A DNA stretch of 46,360 nucleotides from Acidobacteriota bacterium (lineage in GTDB: Bacteria; Acidobacteriota; Vicinamibacteria; Vicinamibacterales; UBA2999): the NCBI GenBank assembly GCA_023265015.1, contig JAHFUO010000015.1:1-46360 (forward strand), in the 5' to 3' direction. Made by a program: the position numbers and the translations under genes. Of the stretch, positions 24,718 to 32,429 are shown piece after piece. The notes beneath the pieces were generated by a model. The model saw only the letters and a program-made list of their open reading frames with translations, was not told the DNA's origin and did no database searches. Positions within the stretch are counted from its first letter, which is position 1, and each line of letters begins with the position of its first letter.

Positions 24718-25145
24718 GCGAGGGCCTGATGCGGAACGGGCGCCTGTGCGGCGATCTGCGCGAACTGGATCAGTTCTTCGATGTGTTCGATGTCGCCTGG
24801 TGTCTCGAGCACGAGCCCTTCGAGGACGAAATGCATCGAGCAGCCCTGGCCGAGAACGGTGTCGAAGATCGCCCGCCGCCGCGCCGCCCGCCGGGGCAGC
24901 ATGTGCGTGGAGCACATGAGTACGCCCTCGAAGTCGCTCAGGTTGCGGATCATCCCTTCGAGCACCAGGTAGGAGTGCTGAAAGATGTTCTCGTTGACGG
25001 GCAGGACGTAGACGAACCCTTTTCGCTGGCAGTAGTCCCGCAACACCAGCGACTGAACGGGGACGGGGATCGAGTAGCCGCCAAATGGCCGCGACGTGAC
25101 GTACCCGCGGTAGCCTTTTCTCTCGCTCGGCACCGCACTACTCAT
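24714..25145 (-). CDS. Sporadic carbohydrate cluster protein, LIC12192 family
   Basis: The 143-residue product matches what I recall of the LIC12192 family, named from Leptospira: an early YRGYVTSRPFGG segment, then NENIFQHSYLVLEG, and a total length near 135. The family is known only by its scattered occurrence in carbohydrate gene clusters; its function is not established. It is soluble and has no catalytic signature I recognise. It overlaps the 2OG oxygenase gene by 8 bases and the epimerase gene by 4, so the three are probably made in fixed proportion and may act in sequence. Confidence 0.8.
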   Translation of the reverse strand: MSSAVPSERKGYRGYVTSRPFGGYSIPVPVQSLVLRDYCQRKGFVYVLPVNENIFQHSYLVLEGMIRNLSDFEGVLMCSTHMLPRRAARRRAIFDTVLGQGCSMHFVLEGLVLETPGDIEHIEELIQFAQIAAQAPVPHQALA

Positions 25146-25959
25146 CGAAACCGGCCGGCTGCTGGTACGCCATGCCGAGACGGGTGACGGGCCGGGGCGT
25201 GATAGGCAGGTAGAACGCCCCGAGCGACTTTTCCGGGCTGACGTACGGCGTGAACAGGCCCGTGATCCGGCAGTTCAGCGACCAGCGCGTCGTCGATTCC
25301 TCATTCAGCACATTTCCGTGCAGGAAGTTCGGGCAGAAGATCAGCACGCTGCCGTACGGAACTGTGAGCCAGATGAGATCGTTCTTCACGTGTTCGTAGA
25401 GCGCCTTCATGCCGCCTGCGCCGAACTCATTCATCCGCGCCGTCACCGCCTCCGACTTCCGCCGGGGCAGGATGAACATCGACTTGGTGCTCTCGACGTC
25501 GACGAGTGGCAGCCATTCGACCACCTGGTATGGGCTCTCCCCGCTGAAGACGTCGGCATGGAGGTCGAGCAGTGACGTCCGGTCGCGCGGCATCTGGATC
25601 GAGAAGTTGATGCGGTTCTGCATCGCCAGCTCATTCCCCACCAGCGTCTCGAGCGCCCTGCGCGCCAGGCGGAAATACGTGGGGCGGAACCACGACTGAT
25701 CGTTGATGGCGCGATAGAGTCCGAGCCGAAGCGCGTTCAGCTTCTCGACGGGGAGGACGTCGTGCAGGTCATTGAGGAACGCGTCCTCATCGGACGGCAG
25801 CACCGCCTCCATGTGCTTGCAGGCCGCCGCCACGATCTCATGACGCATCGCGTCGAGAGCGGACCGGTCCTCGACATCGATGATGACGTATCCGCGCTCG
25901 AGAAACCCCTCCACGAGCGTGTTATCAGCGCGATCGTAGAACGATGAAACCAGGCTCAT
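25138..25959 (-). CDS. Sporadic carbohydrate cluster 2OG-Fe(II) oxygenase
   Basis: The 273-residue product fits the 2-oxoglutarate and iron dependent oxygenases of the phytanoyl-CoA hydroxylase type. The iron ligands are HxD at His134 and Asp136 (LHADVF) and His214 (FLHGN), with Arg225 as the likely 2-oxoglutarate anchor. I recall a named family of this kind that travels with LIC12192 proteins. It may hydroxylate or desaturate the unusual sugar, before or after nucleotide activation. ATG 25959 follows AGGAG at eleven bases; GTG 25962 has closer spacing and is equally possible. Confidence 0.82.
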   Translation of the reverse strand: MSLVSSFYDRADNTLVEGFLERGYVIIDVEDRSALDAMRHEIVAAACKHMEAVLPSDEDAFLNDLHDVLPVEKLNALRLGLYRAINDQSWFRPTYFRLARRALETLVGNELAMQNRINFSIQMPRDRTSLLDLHADVFSGESPYQVVEWLPLVDVESTKSMFILPRRKSEAVTARMNEFGAGGMKALYEHVKNDLIWLTVPYGSVLIFCPNFLHGNVLNEESTTRWSLNCRITGLFTPYVSPEKSLGAFYLPITPRPVTRLGMAYQQPAGFDE

Positions 25960-26000
25960 CACAGGCAGGACTCCTCAGTCCAGTCGCAGGCCGCCCCCGC

Positions 26001-26023
26001 CGCGAGGGGCCGGGGCCCTCGCG
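26001..26023. terminator. GC-rich hairpin between SGNH and oxygenase genes
   Basis: CGCGAGGG and CCCTCGCG form a perfect 8-bp stem around a 7-base loop in the 88-bp gap. There is no T-run. It could reduce read-through from the SGNH gene or stabilise an mRNA end. Confidence 0.35.
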
Positions 26024-26047
26024 CAGGGACAATTGAGAAGTTCGAGA

Positions 26048-27703
26048 TCATACACCATGCTCCAGACGGAGAACCCGGACGCGGATGCTCTCGCCGTGGG
26101 CCTCAAAGCCCGTCTGACCGTCCTTCGATAGCAGCTGCACGATGATCGTTCGACCCGGCGCGGGCAGATCGGCTGTTATGGTCACTCGGATCCATCCGTC
26201 GGACATGCGCGTCGCGTGCACCGTCGCGTGAAGCGACTCGCGCGCCTGCGTGACGGTTTCGGCGGTATTCAGGTCCACGTCTGCGAGCGCGACCGAGCTT
26301 CGTCCATCGAGCAGCTGCAGGCGTACGCGATTCGTGGAATCGCTCGCAACTTCTGCGGTGAGCGTGTGCCGGCCTGGTGGCGACCCGAGCGAGCTGGCGG
26401 CCACGTAGTGCTCGCCGCCCGCTCCTCGCGCCACAAGGCGGTACACGCCGGTTGGGCGGCGATCTCCGCCGGCGATTGCTTCGAACGTGGCGTGGGAGGT
26501 ACTCGCAACGCGCGCGAGCAGTTCCGGGTACGTTGGAACCTCGGACCGCGGTAGTAGCGGGGCATTTCCGGTGGCCGACGCAGTCGAGGACGCAGTCGCT
26601 GTACCTCCACGCCGGATCGCCGTTGCCAGGAGCTCGGCGGCGTTGAGGTTGCCGAGCGACGACATGTGGCCGTACAGACCGTTCTTGACCGGGGCGTAAT
26701 AGGCGGAGAAAGCCGATCGATCACGCCGGTACACCGCCTTGAGCGGTTCAAACTGGTCGACGACATCGAAGCCCGCCCGTTTGACACACGCGAGCACACG
26801 GTCCGCAGGCGGTGGTGGCGTTTCGGTGCGCGTGTAGACCAGACCGCCGTACTGCATGAACACCAACGCATGAACGTCGCTCGATCTCGTCTGTCGGCCG
26901 AGCCGGTCGAGCAGAGCGCACGTCACCGCCGGACCATCCACCTCGGCATGGATGTATCCTTCCGGCGAGAGGAACCAGAGCTGCGGCGCCAGCTTCGCCA
27001 GGACCGCATCCGCCGCCGCCGAGTGCCCCAGAGCCCGCACCGAAGATCGCCGAGCGCGGTCCCATGCTGAGCGTAGCCCCCCGCCTTGCAGATCACCCGG
27101 CCGATGTTCCGTCAGCACGCCGTTGTCCAGACCGTAGTACGGCTTGGGCTGGCCGTACACCGAGTACTCTGCGCGCGCGATGTCATCGTCGAGAAAGCCG
27201 ACCACCAGCGTGTGCGGCCGCACGAGCGGCAGGAGCTGCTCGGCCCGCATGATGATTTGATCGGTTCCATACCCGCCGACACCGGCATTGACAACCGGAG
27301 TGCCGAGGATCCGTTCGAGGTGCGCCGGCCAGGTCTCGCTGTCGACGACATCGGAACCCGCTGTGAACGAATCACCGACGGCGAGAACGCCGCCCACGCG
27401 CACACCTGGTTCGTCCAGTCCGTTGGACCGGATTCCGAGGTCGAGCGTGTTGAAACCCGGCCCTCCCACCCAGGGGCGCATGGTCCAGCCGAGCCGCGAA
27501 TCCAGGAGCGCTGGTGATTCGACCTGTAACGCCTGAATACGCTGAGTACGCCAGTTTGCGCCAGAGAAGATTGGCAGTCCCCGCCAGGCGCGATACGCGC
27601 CCTCGACGGCCGCGATCGCCATCAGCGACGACACGATGACGAGCCCGACCCTGATCAGGATGCGGGCAGGCGCGCGACCGGCGGTGCGTCTCGCAGTAGT
27701 CAT
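26048..27703 (-). CDS. Second membrane-anchored SGNH/GDSL-family hydrolase with C-terminal accessory domain
   Basis: The 551-residue product is a paralogue of the protein at 3667-5343, with the same layout. It has a signal anchor (13-33), AVGDSFTAG with Ser112, NAGVGGYGTDQ near 139, GFLDDDI near 169 (Asp where Asn is usual) and LYGHMSSLGN with His346. From about residue 385 follows a domain sharing EHY, LQLLDG, DGW and an HGE...LEHG end with the first SGNH protein and the repeats at 1-1347. ATG 27703 was chosen over longer frames because it precedes the anchor and sits 10 bp after the FkbM stop. It probably edits acyl groups on the exported glycan. Confidence 0.85.
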   Translation of the reverse strand: MTTARRTAGRAPARILIRVGLVIVSSLMAIAAVEGAYRAWRGLPIFSGANWRTQRIQALQVESPALLDSRLGWTMRPWVGGPGFNTLDLGIRSNGLDEPGVRVGGVLAVGDSFTAGSDVVDSETWPAHLERILGTPVVNAGVGGYGTDQIIMRAEQLLPLVRPHTLVVGFLDDDIARAEYSVYGQPKPYYGLDNGVLTEHRPGDLQGGGLRSAWDRARRSSVRALGHSAAADAVLAKLAPQLWFLSPEGYIHAEVDGPAVTCALLDRLGRQTRSSDVHALVFMQYGGLVYTRTETPPPPADRVLACVKRAGFDVVDQFEPLKAVYRRDRSAFSAYYAPVKNGLYGHMSSLGNLNAAELLATAIRRGGTATASSTASATGNAPLLPRSEVPTYPELLARVASTSHATFEAIAGGDRRPTGVYRLVARGAGGEHYVAASSLGSPPGRHTLTAEVASDSTNRVRLQLLDGRSSVALADVDLNTAETVTQARESLHATVHATRMSDGWIRVTITADLPAPGRTIIVQLLSKDGQTGFEAHGESIRVRVLRLEHGV

Positions 27704-27713
27704 TCGGAGCGAC

Positions 27714-29072
27714 TCACGGGAAGAGAGGCTCGGGACGCCTGCTTCGCGCATGCGCCTCCGGCCTGGGTACGTCCCATCGCAGATGGCGGTGGTATTCCGC
27801 GGCGCAATCCCCGATTGCTCGCCGAAGCTGATCGCCCACAGGCGTGTGCGCGACATCGCGGCGGCGGCCAAGGTGCTCGAGCAGCTCGAAGGCAAACTCG
27901 ATTTGCCCGTAGGTCTCGGCCAGCGCCGCGAGCTTCAAGACGCGTTCAACGCTGGGTGTCGCGTCGTCGTTTATCGGGTCGCGCAGGTAGAGCGCATGTC
28001 CTTCAACCAATTGTCCCCAGGCAGATGTCAACAGTCCGAGTCGGGGTTCGACGATCGAAAGATGCTGCGCCGCCACGGGCGATTCGGCCCTGCCGACGTA
28101 ATGATGGGCAAGGAGATCGAAGAAGGTGAAGCCCGCGTGGCGCAAGACGCGATCGATGTCGTCGAACAGTGGCCGTGATTGGTAAGACTCGACAAAGGCG
28201 ACCTCGACAAGGATGCCAAGGACGCTGTCGAGAACTGGTCTGGCGCCGCGGAGCACTTCGAGCTCTGCGCCCTGCACGTTCAGCTTGAGAAAATCGACCT
28301 CCCGTACGCCCGCTCGCACGGCCCAGTCCTCGAGGCTGATGACGTCGATCTCCTCCGAATGAACCTCGCGAAAGATCTCCCGTGCCACGGAGACCTGCGT
28401 CGGGTTCTCGAACTTCCATCGATCCGTCACGCGGTGCTTCTGCCGCAGATAGGAGCTCCCGCCGGAGAGGTTGTTCTGGTGGAACGTCAGCCTCCCCGTA
28501 AAGCTCCAGAGGCCGGCTGCGAAGAAGTCCGTCGGGAAGCGATCCTGGTCGCGGGAGGAATTCAGGCGATGTGCTTCAGGTGCGTCGGGCTCAAATCCGA
28601 AAAACCTCAATCGGTTTCGAGAGAAGGGGCGCCATCGGGGATCGCGATCCACTTCTCGAGCTCCTGCATCGACGACGACGAGCGCATCGTGTGGCTCGAG
28701 CATGTCAAGCAGGCGTGGCAAGAGGATCAGTGCCGAGCGTTCGCGGTAGTCTCGAGCCCGTGTCGCGACCGAACCCTCAGACTCCACGCTGCCGGTCTGC
28801 ATTGCCCGCACGCGGGAGTCAAGCGCCTCGTACGCAGCATTTCTCGCTGCGAGTACTTCTCGCGTTTCCGCCAGTTCGGCGCCAATGGAGGCCAGCTGCG
28901 CTGCCAATGCTGCATCGTGCTCGGTTACCCTGGCGAGAGCCGTGCGCGTCTCGGCGAGCTCGGCGCCGGCCGACGCGAGCTGCTGGGTCAATGCTGCATT
29001 CTGCTCGGTGAGCTGGGCAAAGGCGGCGCGTCTCTCGGTGGGCTTCTCATCGAGCCGACGCTTGCCTACCAC
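27714..29072 (-). CDS. FkbM-family methyltransferase with N-terminal coiled coil
   Basis: The 452-residue product has a coiled coil over about residues 5-90 containing two near-repeats of an AALTQQLASAGAELAETR type unit. A SAM domain follows (LVVVDAGAREVD near 130) with the FkbM motif VDFLKLNVQGAELEVLRGA near 265. A helical C-terminal region lacks a recognised fold. GTG 29072 follows GGAGGAGG closely. FkbM proteins in glycan loci methylate sugars; the coiled coil suggests assembly with a partner, perhaps the adjoining 522-residue protein whose gene ends 13 bp upstream. Confidence 0.83.
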   Translation of the reverse strand: MVGKRRLDEKPTERRAAFAQLTEQNAALTQQLASAGAELAETRTALARVTEHDAALAAQLASIGAELAETREVLAARNAAYEALDSRVRAMQTGSVESEGSVATRARDYRERSALILLPRLLDMLEPHDALVVVDAGAREVDRDPRWRPFSRNRLRFFGFEPDAPEAHRLNSSRDQDRFPTDFFAAGLWSFTGRLTFHQNNLSGGSSYLRQKHRVTDRWKFENPTQVSVAREIFREVHSEEIDVISLEDWAVRAGVREVDFLKLNVQGAELEVLRGARPVLDSVLGILVEVAFVESYQSRPLFDDIDRVLRHAGFTFFDLLAHHYVGRAESPVAAQHLSIVEPRLGLLTSAWGQLVEGHALYLRDPINDDATPSVERVLKLAALAETYGQIEFAFELLEHLGRRRDVAHTPVGDQLRRAIGDCAAEYHRHLRWDVPRPEAHARSRRPEPLFP

Positions 29073-29085
29073 GAATCCTCCTCCA

Positions 29086-30654
29086 CTATGAGAATTCCCG
29101 GCTCGGGACGGGCGCGGTCGCCGACGCGGTGACAGCTTCCGTTGCGAGCAACCCGGATGACGCCAGCGGCAGATCGGAGCGGAGCGGGCCACGCTCGTCG
29201 CGTGCTTTGCGATCTCGTTGGGCAACCGCGAGCCGGCGGCTTCCGACAGCGGGCGGAAGCACGCCTGCCAGGGGATAGCACCAGTATCGGCCAAGGGCGA
29301 ATCCCGGCTGCCGCAGTTCGATTTCGTCGATCAGCGGCACCTCGCCTTGCCACGTCAGACGCCGCTCGCCGCCCAACGGCGTCCGGAACACGGCTGGTTT
29401 CCCAGGCACAAGATCCAGCGGTCCGGCGATGACGTGATCCAGCGAGCGACGCATCAATTCATGTCCCGTGGCCTGCTCGGACAAACCGTGCTCCTCGTCG
29501 AAGAGCCACCGGTACGTGGCGGCCGCGTCGGGCAGCAGGATCGTGGCGGAGGTACCGAGCGACCCCACGACACGCGACAACCTGGTCTCGACCAGCGCCA
29601 TCGCGAGGACCTGTTCAGCGTACGCAAGATCATTGGCCCGCAAGGCGCTCAGCAGGCGCAGCACCTCGCGCGTGCCGGCCACACGCTTGATCAGGGCATC
29701 GGACTGGAGCTCGGCGGCGCGCCACTTCTCGGGTGTGCGCTCGCCTGGGTGAATGTAGAAATATTGCGTCGCTGATAAGTCGTTCGCCGGGCTGTCGTAG
29801 CGGAGCCACCATGCGCCAAGGCTCAACGTGTCCAGCCGCTGCGGCTTGGCGTACCACTCCACATCCTTGGTCAGAGGCGCCAGGCTCAACGAGAACAGGT
29901 CGTCAGAATCGGTAATGTAGTGCACGTCGGCCGGATTGGGCCGGTGCGCCGGGAGCGCCTGCTCGTTCAGGCCCAAATACCCGGGGTCGTACGCGAACAT
30001 CTCCCGCACCAGTACCCGCATCAAATACCCTTCCTCGGCAACGGGCCACAGGATGAACTCGGGATGGATCGGAAAGTTCGGGCTGTCACGCACGTACGTC
30101 AGCGTGAGCGGATGGATGTGGCGCATCGCCAGATCCACAAGCGCACGGCTCGTTGCGTCGATGACACCCGTCGACGGGTCCTGGAAAGTCTGCCTGACGG
30201 CGGGCACGGCCGTTTCACTGACGACCCGCACATAGGTCATGAAAATCGCCCGATTGCCTGCCGCTGCGAGATCCGCGATATGTCCAAACGCGCCATTCGA
30301 CCAGATGACGTCCGGCGGAATCAACAGCACCATGGCGCCAGCCCGCCGCGCCCCGTCGATAGCCTGACGCCATAACATATGATGCATGCCAATCGGGTCG
30401 ACCGTCCTATGGATGGCGCGCGCGACGATCTCACAGTCGACGATCTGTCGAGCCCGCTGGTACGCTGGCGATGCCTCGATAGAGGCCGCATCTTCACGGG
30501 ATGTTTGTATGCGATAGACGACCTTGTGCCGCCGGGCGAATGCCTCCAGATTGCCGGACGCGAGCAGGCTTGGCAGGTTCACTTCCAGGAAAACACTCGT
30601 GTGCCATGGACCCCAGACGGCCGTCGAAAAGTGAAATGTCCTGGACAGGACCAT
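29086..30654 (-). CDS. Hypothetical protein, glycosyltransferase-like
   Basis: The 522-residue product has no motif I can name with confidence. Its N-terminal half (FHFSTAVWGPWHTSVFLEV, then VVYRIQT, VLLIPPDVIWSNGAF) has strand-helix alternation like GT-A proteins, and a DVHYITDSDDLFSL stretch near residue 245 carries clustered Asp residues. There is no membrane segment. ATG 30654 has AGGA upstream and precedes the first strand. It is the first gene of the minus-strand run and forms a pair with the FkbM methyltransferase. Confidence 0.68.
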   Translation of the reverse strand: MVLSRTFHFSTAVWGPWHTSVFLEVNLPSLLASGNLEAFARRHKVVYRIQTSREDAASIEASPAYQRARQIVDCEIVARAIHRTVDPIGMHHMLWRQAIDGARRAGAMVLLIPPDVIWSNGAFGHIADLAAAGNRAIFMTYVRVVSETAVPAVRQTFQDPSTGVIDATSRALVDLAMRHIHPLTLTYVRDSPNFPIHPEFILWPVAEEGYLMRVLVREMFAYDPGYLGLNEQALPAHRPNPADVHYITDSDDLFSLSLAPLTKDVEWYAKPQRLDTLSLGAWWLRYDSPANDLSATQYFYIHPGERTPEKWRAAELQSDALIKRVAGTREVLRLLSALRANDLAYAEQVLAMALVETRLSRVVGSLGTSATILLPDAAATYRWLFDEEHGLSEQATGHELMRRSLDHVIAGPLDLVPGKPAVFRTPLGGERRLTWQGEVPLIDEIELRQPGFALGRYWCYPLAGVLPPAVGSRRLAVAQRDRKARDERGPLRSDLPLASSGLLATEAVTASATAPVPSREFS

Positions 30655-30845
30655 AGGTTCCTGACTTCCGTTTGGTCTTGATGATCGAGGTAAGGGGGCC
30701 CGCCCACATGACGGAGGCCGGGCACGCTCATAGCACACGAATAGCGTCCCATGATAGCGTAGCCCGGTCCGTTCGCGGCCCGGTCCGTCCTACCAGGCAA
30801 AAGTTCACGCTGTCTGTGTTCGTTCCCTGAGCTCTGGAGCTGTAC
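30655..30845. promoter_or_regulatory. Divergent intergenic region between two operons
   Basis: The 191 bp between the 29086-30654 and 30846-32429 genes must hold promoters for both directions. I see no convincing -35/-10 pair. Two short direct repeats stand out: GCCCGGTCCGT at 30762-30772 and 30778-30788 (16-bp spacing), and ATAGCGT at 30741-30747 and 30754-30760 (13-bp spacing). They could be binding sites or chance. Confidence 0.35.
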
Positions 30846-32429
30846 GTGACACCAGCCGCGCAAGCCACGGCGATGCGTTTGCGATATTGGAGCGAAGCCA
30901 ACATCGCACGCGACCAGGGCCGAATCGCCCGTGCACTGAGCCTCTACGCCAAGGCTACGGCGGTGTCGCCGTCGCCAGAGGCGTCTTACGAGGCCGGGAA
31001 CTTCGCGCTCGACGTGAGCCACGGCGTCGCAGGGCTGCGCGATCTGTACCAGCGTCACCGTCGCAGCTTCGGTTTGTCTGTCGAAGAATGTCACGACGCC
31101 GTGTTGAAGACGCTGCTCGGTCAGGAGGGTCTCCAATTCGGCATTGATCGTCTGACCCAGGCGAACGCGTTCCCTGGCGTGCCGGTGGAATGGCACGAGT
31201 TGATGGCGGACGTGCTCGCGGCACGCGGGCAGCTGCACCAGGCATTGCAGTGGCGCCGCCTCGCGCACCGGCGCGATCCCGCACGGCACGCCAACCAGTT
31301 GGCGATCGCAGGCCTCTGCGAAGCGCTCGGCATGGTGGAGGACGCGGCGCGAGCGTACGACCGGATACTCGACAGGTGGCCCGGCGACCCTGACGCCATA
31401 CTCGCGCTGACCGGGATTCGGGAACGATCGGGCACGGGTGTCGACGAGGCACGGCTCGTCGAGTTGTTCAAGGCGGCGTGGCGCGAACCTTCCCCTGGAA
31501 ACAAGAATACTGAACACGAAGCGGCCGACCTGGTCGCGTGTCGACTGCTGCAACTTGTCTGGGCGGTGGCGAGGCGAGGATCGAGGCGCATGCCGGCTGA
31601 GGCCCGTCAGCGGCTTCCGATACTGGTGCAGAAGCTGGCCGCCAGTCATCCTCATCATCCGGCTACGCATCTGGCGGAAGGCTACATGGCGTGGATCGAC
31701 GGCCACGCGACGGTTGCGCGACAGAAGTTTCTGGCCACCTCGCTGGCGATCGCGAGTGGGGCCGTTCTCAAGACCGGTTCGCCCGAGTGCGATGCCGCGC
31801 TCGACGAGGCTGTTCAGTGGGCCCGTGTGCTCGTCACCGATTCCGGCGCCCGTCTGCTGCCGGAGAGTCGCAGGCCAGTCATTGACACCGCGGCCCTCGA
31901 GCGGGCACATGCACGCGAGACCTGGGCGACCGACGGAATGCTGACGGCGATGCCGATGTACTCGGCGTCGCTGCGTCTCCACTACGTCCGGAGCGTGCCA
32001 CTTCAATATGAGATCCGCGGCGATTACAAAGTGCTGTGGCACGAGGGACTCTTCTACGCCGTGCCTCGCCGCGTCTCGGAGTTCACGATCATCGACGGCC
32101 GAGTATTCCGGTTAAAGGGAAGGGCGCGTTCATCCCGTCAACCCCTGCCTCCCCGGCTGCTCGATCTCGCCTACCGGCTTCGGGCACTGCGTCGGGCAGC
32201 ACTTGCCACGATGGCACTCCGGCAATTGGCGCGCCTGGGCCGATTTGCAGGATCGACCTGGTTGCGCCGCATGGCAAGCCGGGCGACGAGACTGTCGTGG
32301 ATGAGGTATGGCGTCAGGGGCGTCCTCGTGGCGACGACTTCACAAGAGCTCTTCGCGTTGATCGATCGAGACTCGAATAATCCTCGGCAGGCGTTCGCCG
32401 TCGTCCCCGGCGACAGAATGGCTCGATGA
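30846..32429 (+). CDS. TPR-repeat protein of unknown function
   Basis: The 527-residue product has several tetratricopeptide-like helical pairs in its first 320 residues (for example GRIARALSLYAKATAVSPSP and GMVEDAARAYDRILDRWPGD). The basic C-terminal 190 residues are of no known family. There is no signal peptide. GTG 30846 has GGAG six bases upstream. It opens the plus-strand operon and overlaps the dehydratase gene as ATGA. TPR proteins often scaffold glycosyltransferases or export machinery; a direct role is not visible. Confidence 0.75.
   Translation: MTPAAQATAMRLRYWSEANIARDQGRIARALSLYAKATAVSPSPEASYEAGNFALDVSHGVAGLRDLYQRHRRSFGLSVEECHDAVLKTLLGQEGLQFGIDRLTQANAFPGVPVEWHELMADVLAARGQLHQALQWRRLAHRRDPARHANQLAIAGLCEALGMVEDAARAYDRILDRWPGDPDAILALTGIRERSGTGVDEARLVELFKAAWREPSPGNKNTEHEAADLVACRLLQLVWAVARRGSRRMPAEARQRLPILVQKLAASHPHHPATHLAEGYMAWIDGHATVARQKFLATSLAIASGAVLKTGSPECDAALDEAVQWARVLVTDSGARLLPESRRPVIDTAALERAHARETWATDGMLTAMPMYSASLRLHYVRSVPLQYEIRGDYKVLWHEGLFYAVPRRVSEFTIIDGRVFRLKGRARSSRQPLPPRLLDLAYRLRALRRAALATMALRQLARLGRFAGSTWLRRMASRATRLSWMRYGVRGVLVATTSQELFALIDRDSNNPRQAFAVVPGDRMAR

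Noticed and set aside
24718-24915. N-terminal extension of the epimerase at 23812-24717
   Set aside because: The extra 66 codons overlap the LIC12192-family gene and lack the Rossmann start; the ATGA junction supports the shorter form.
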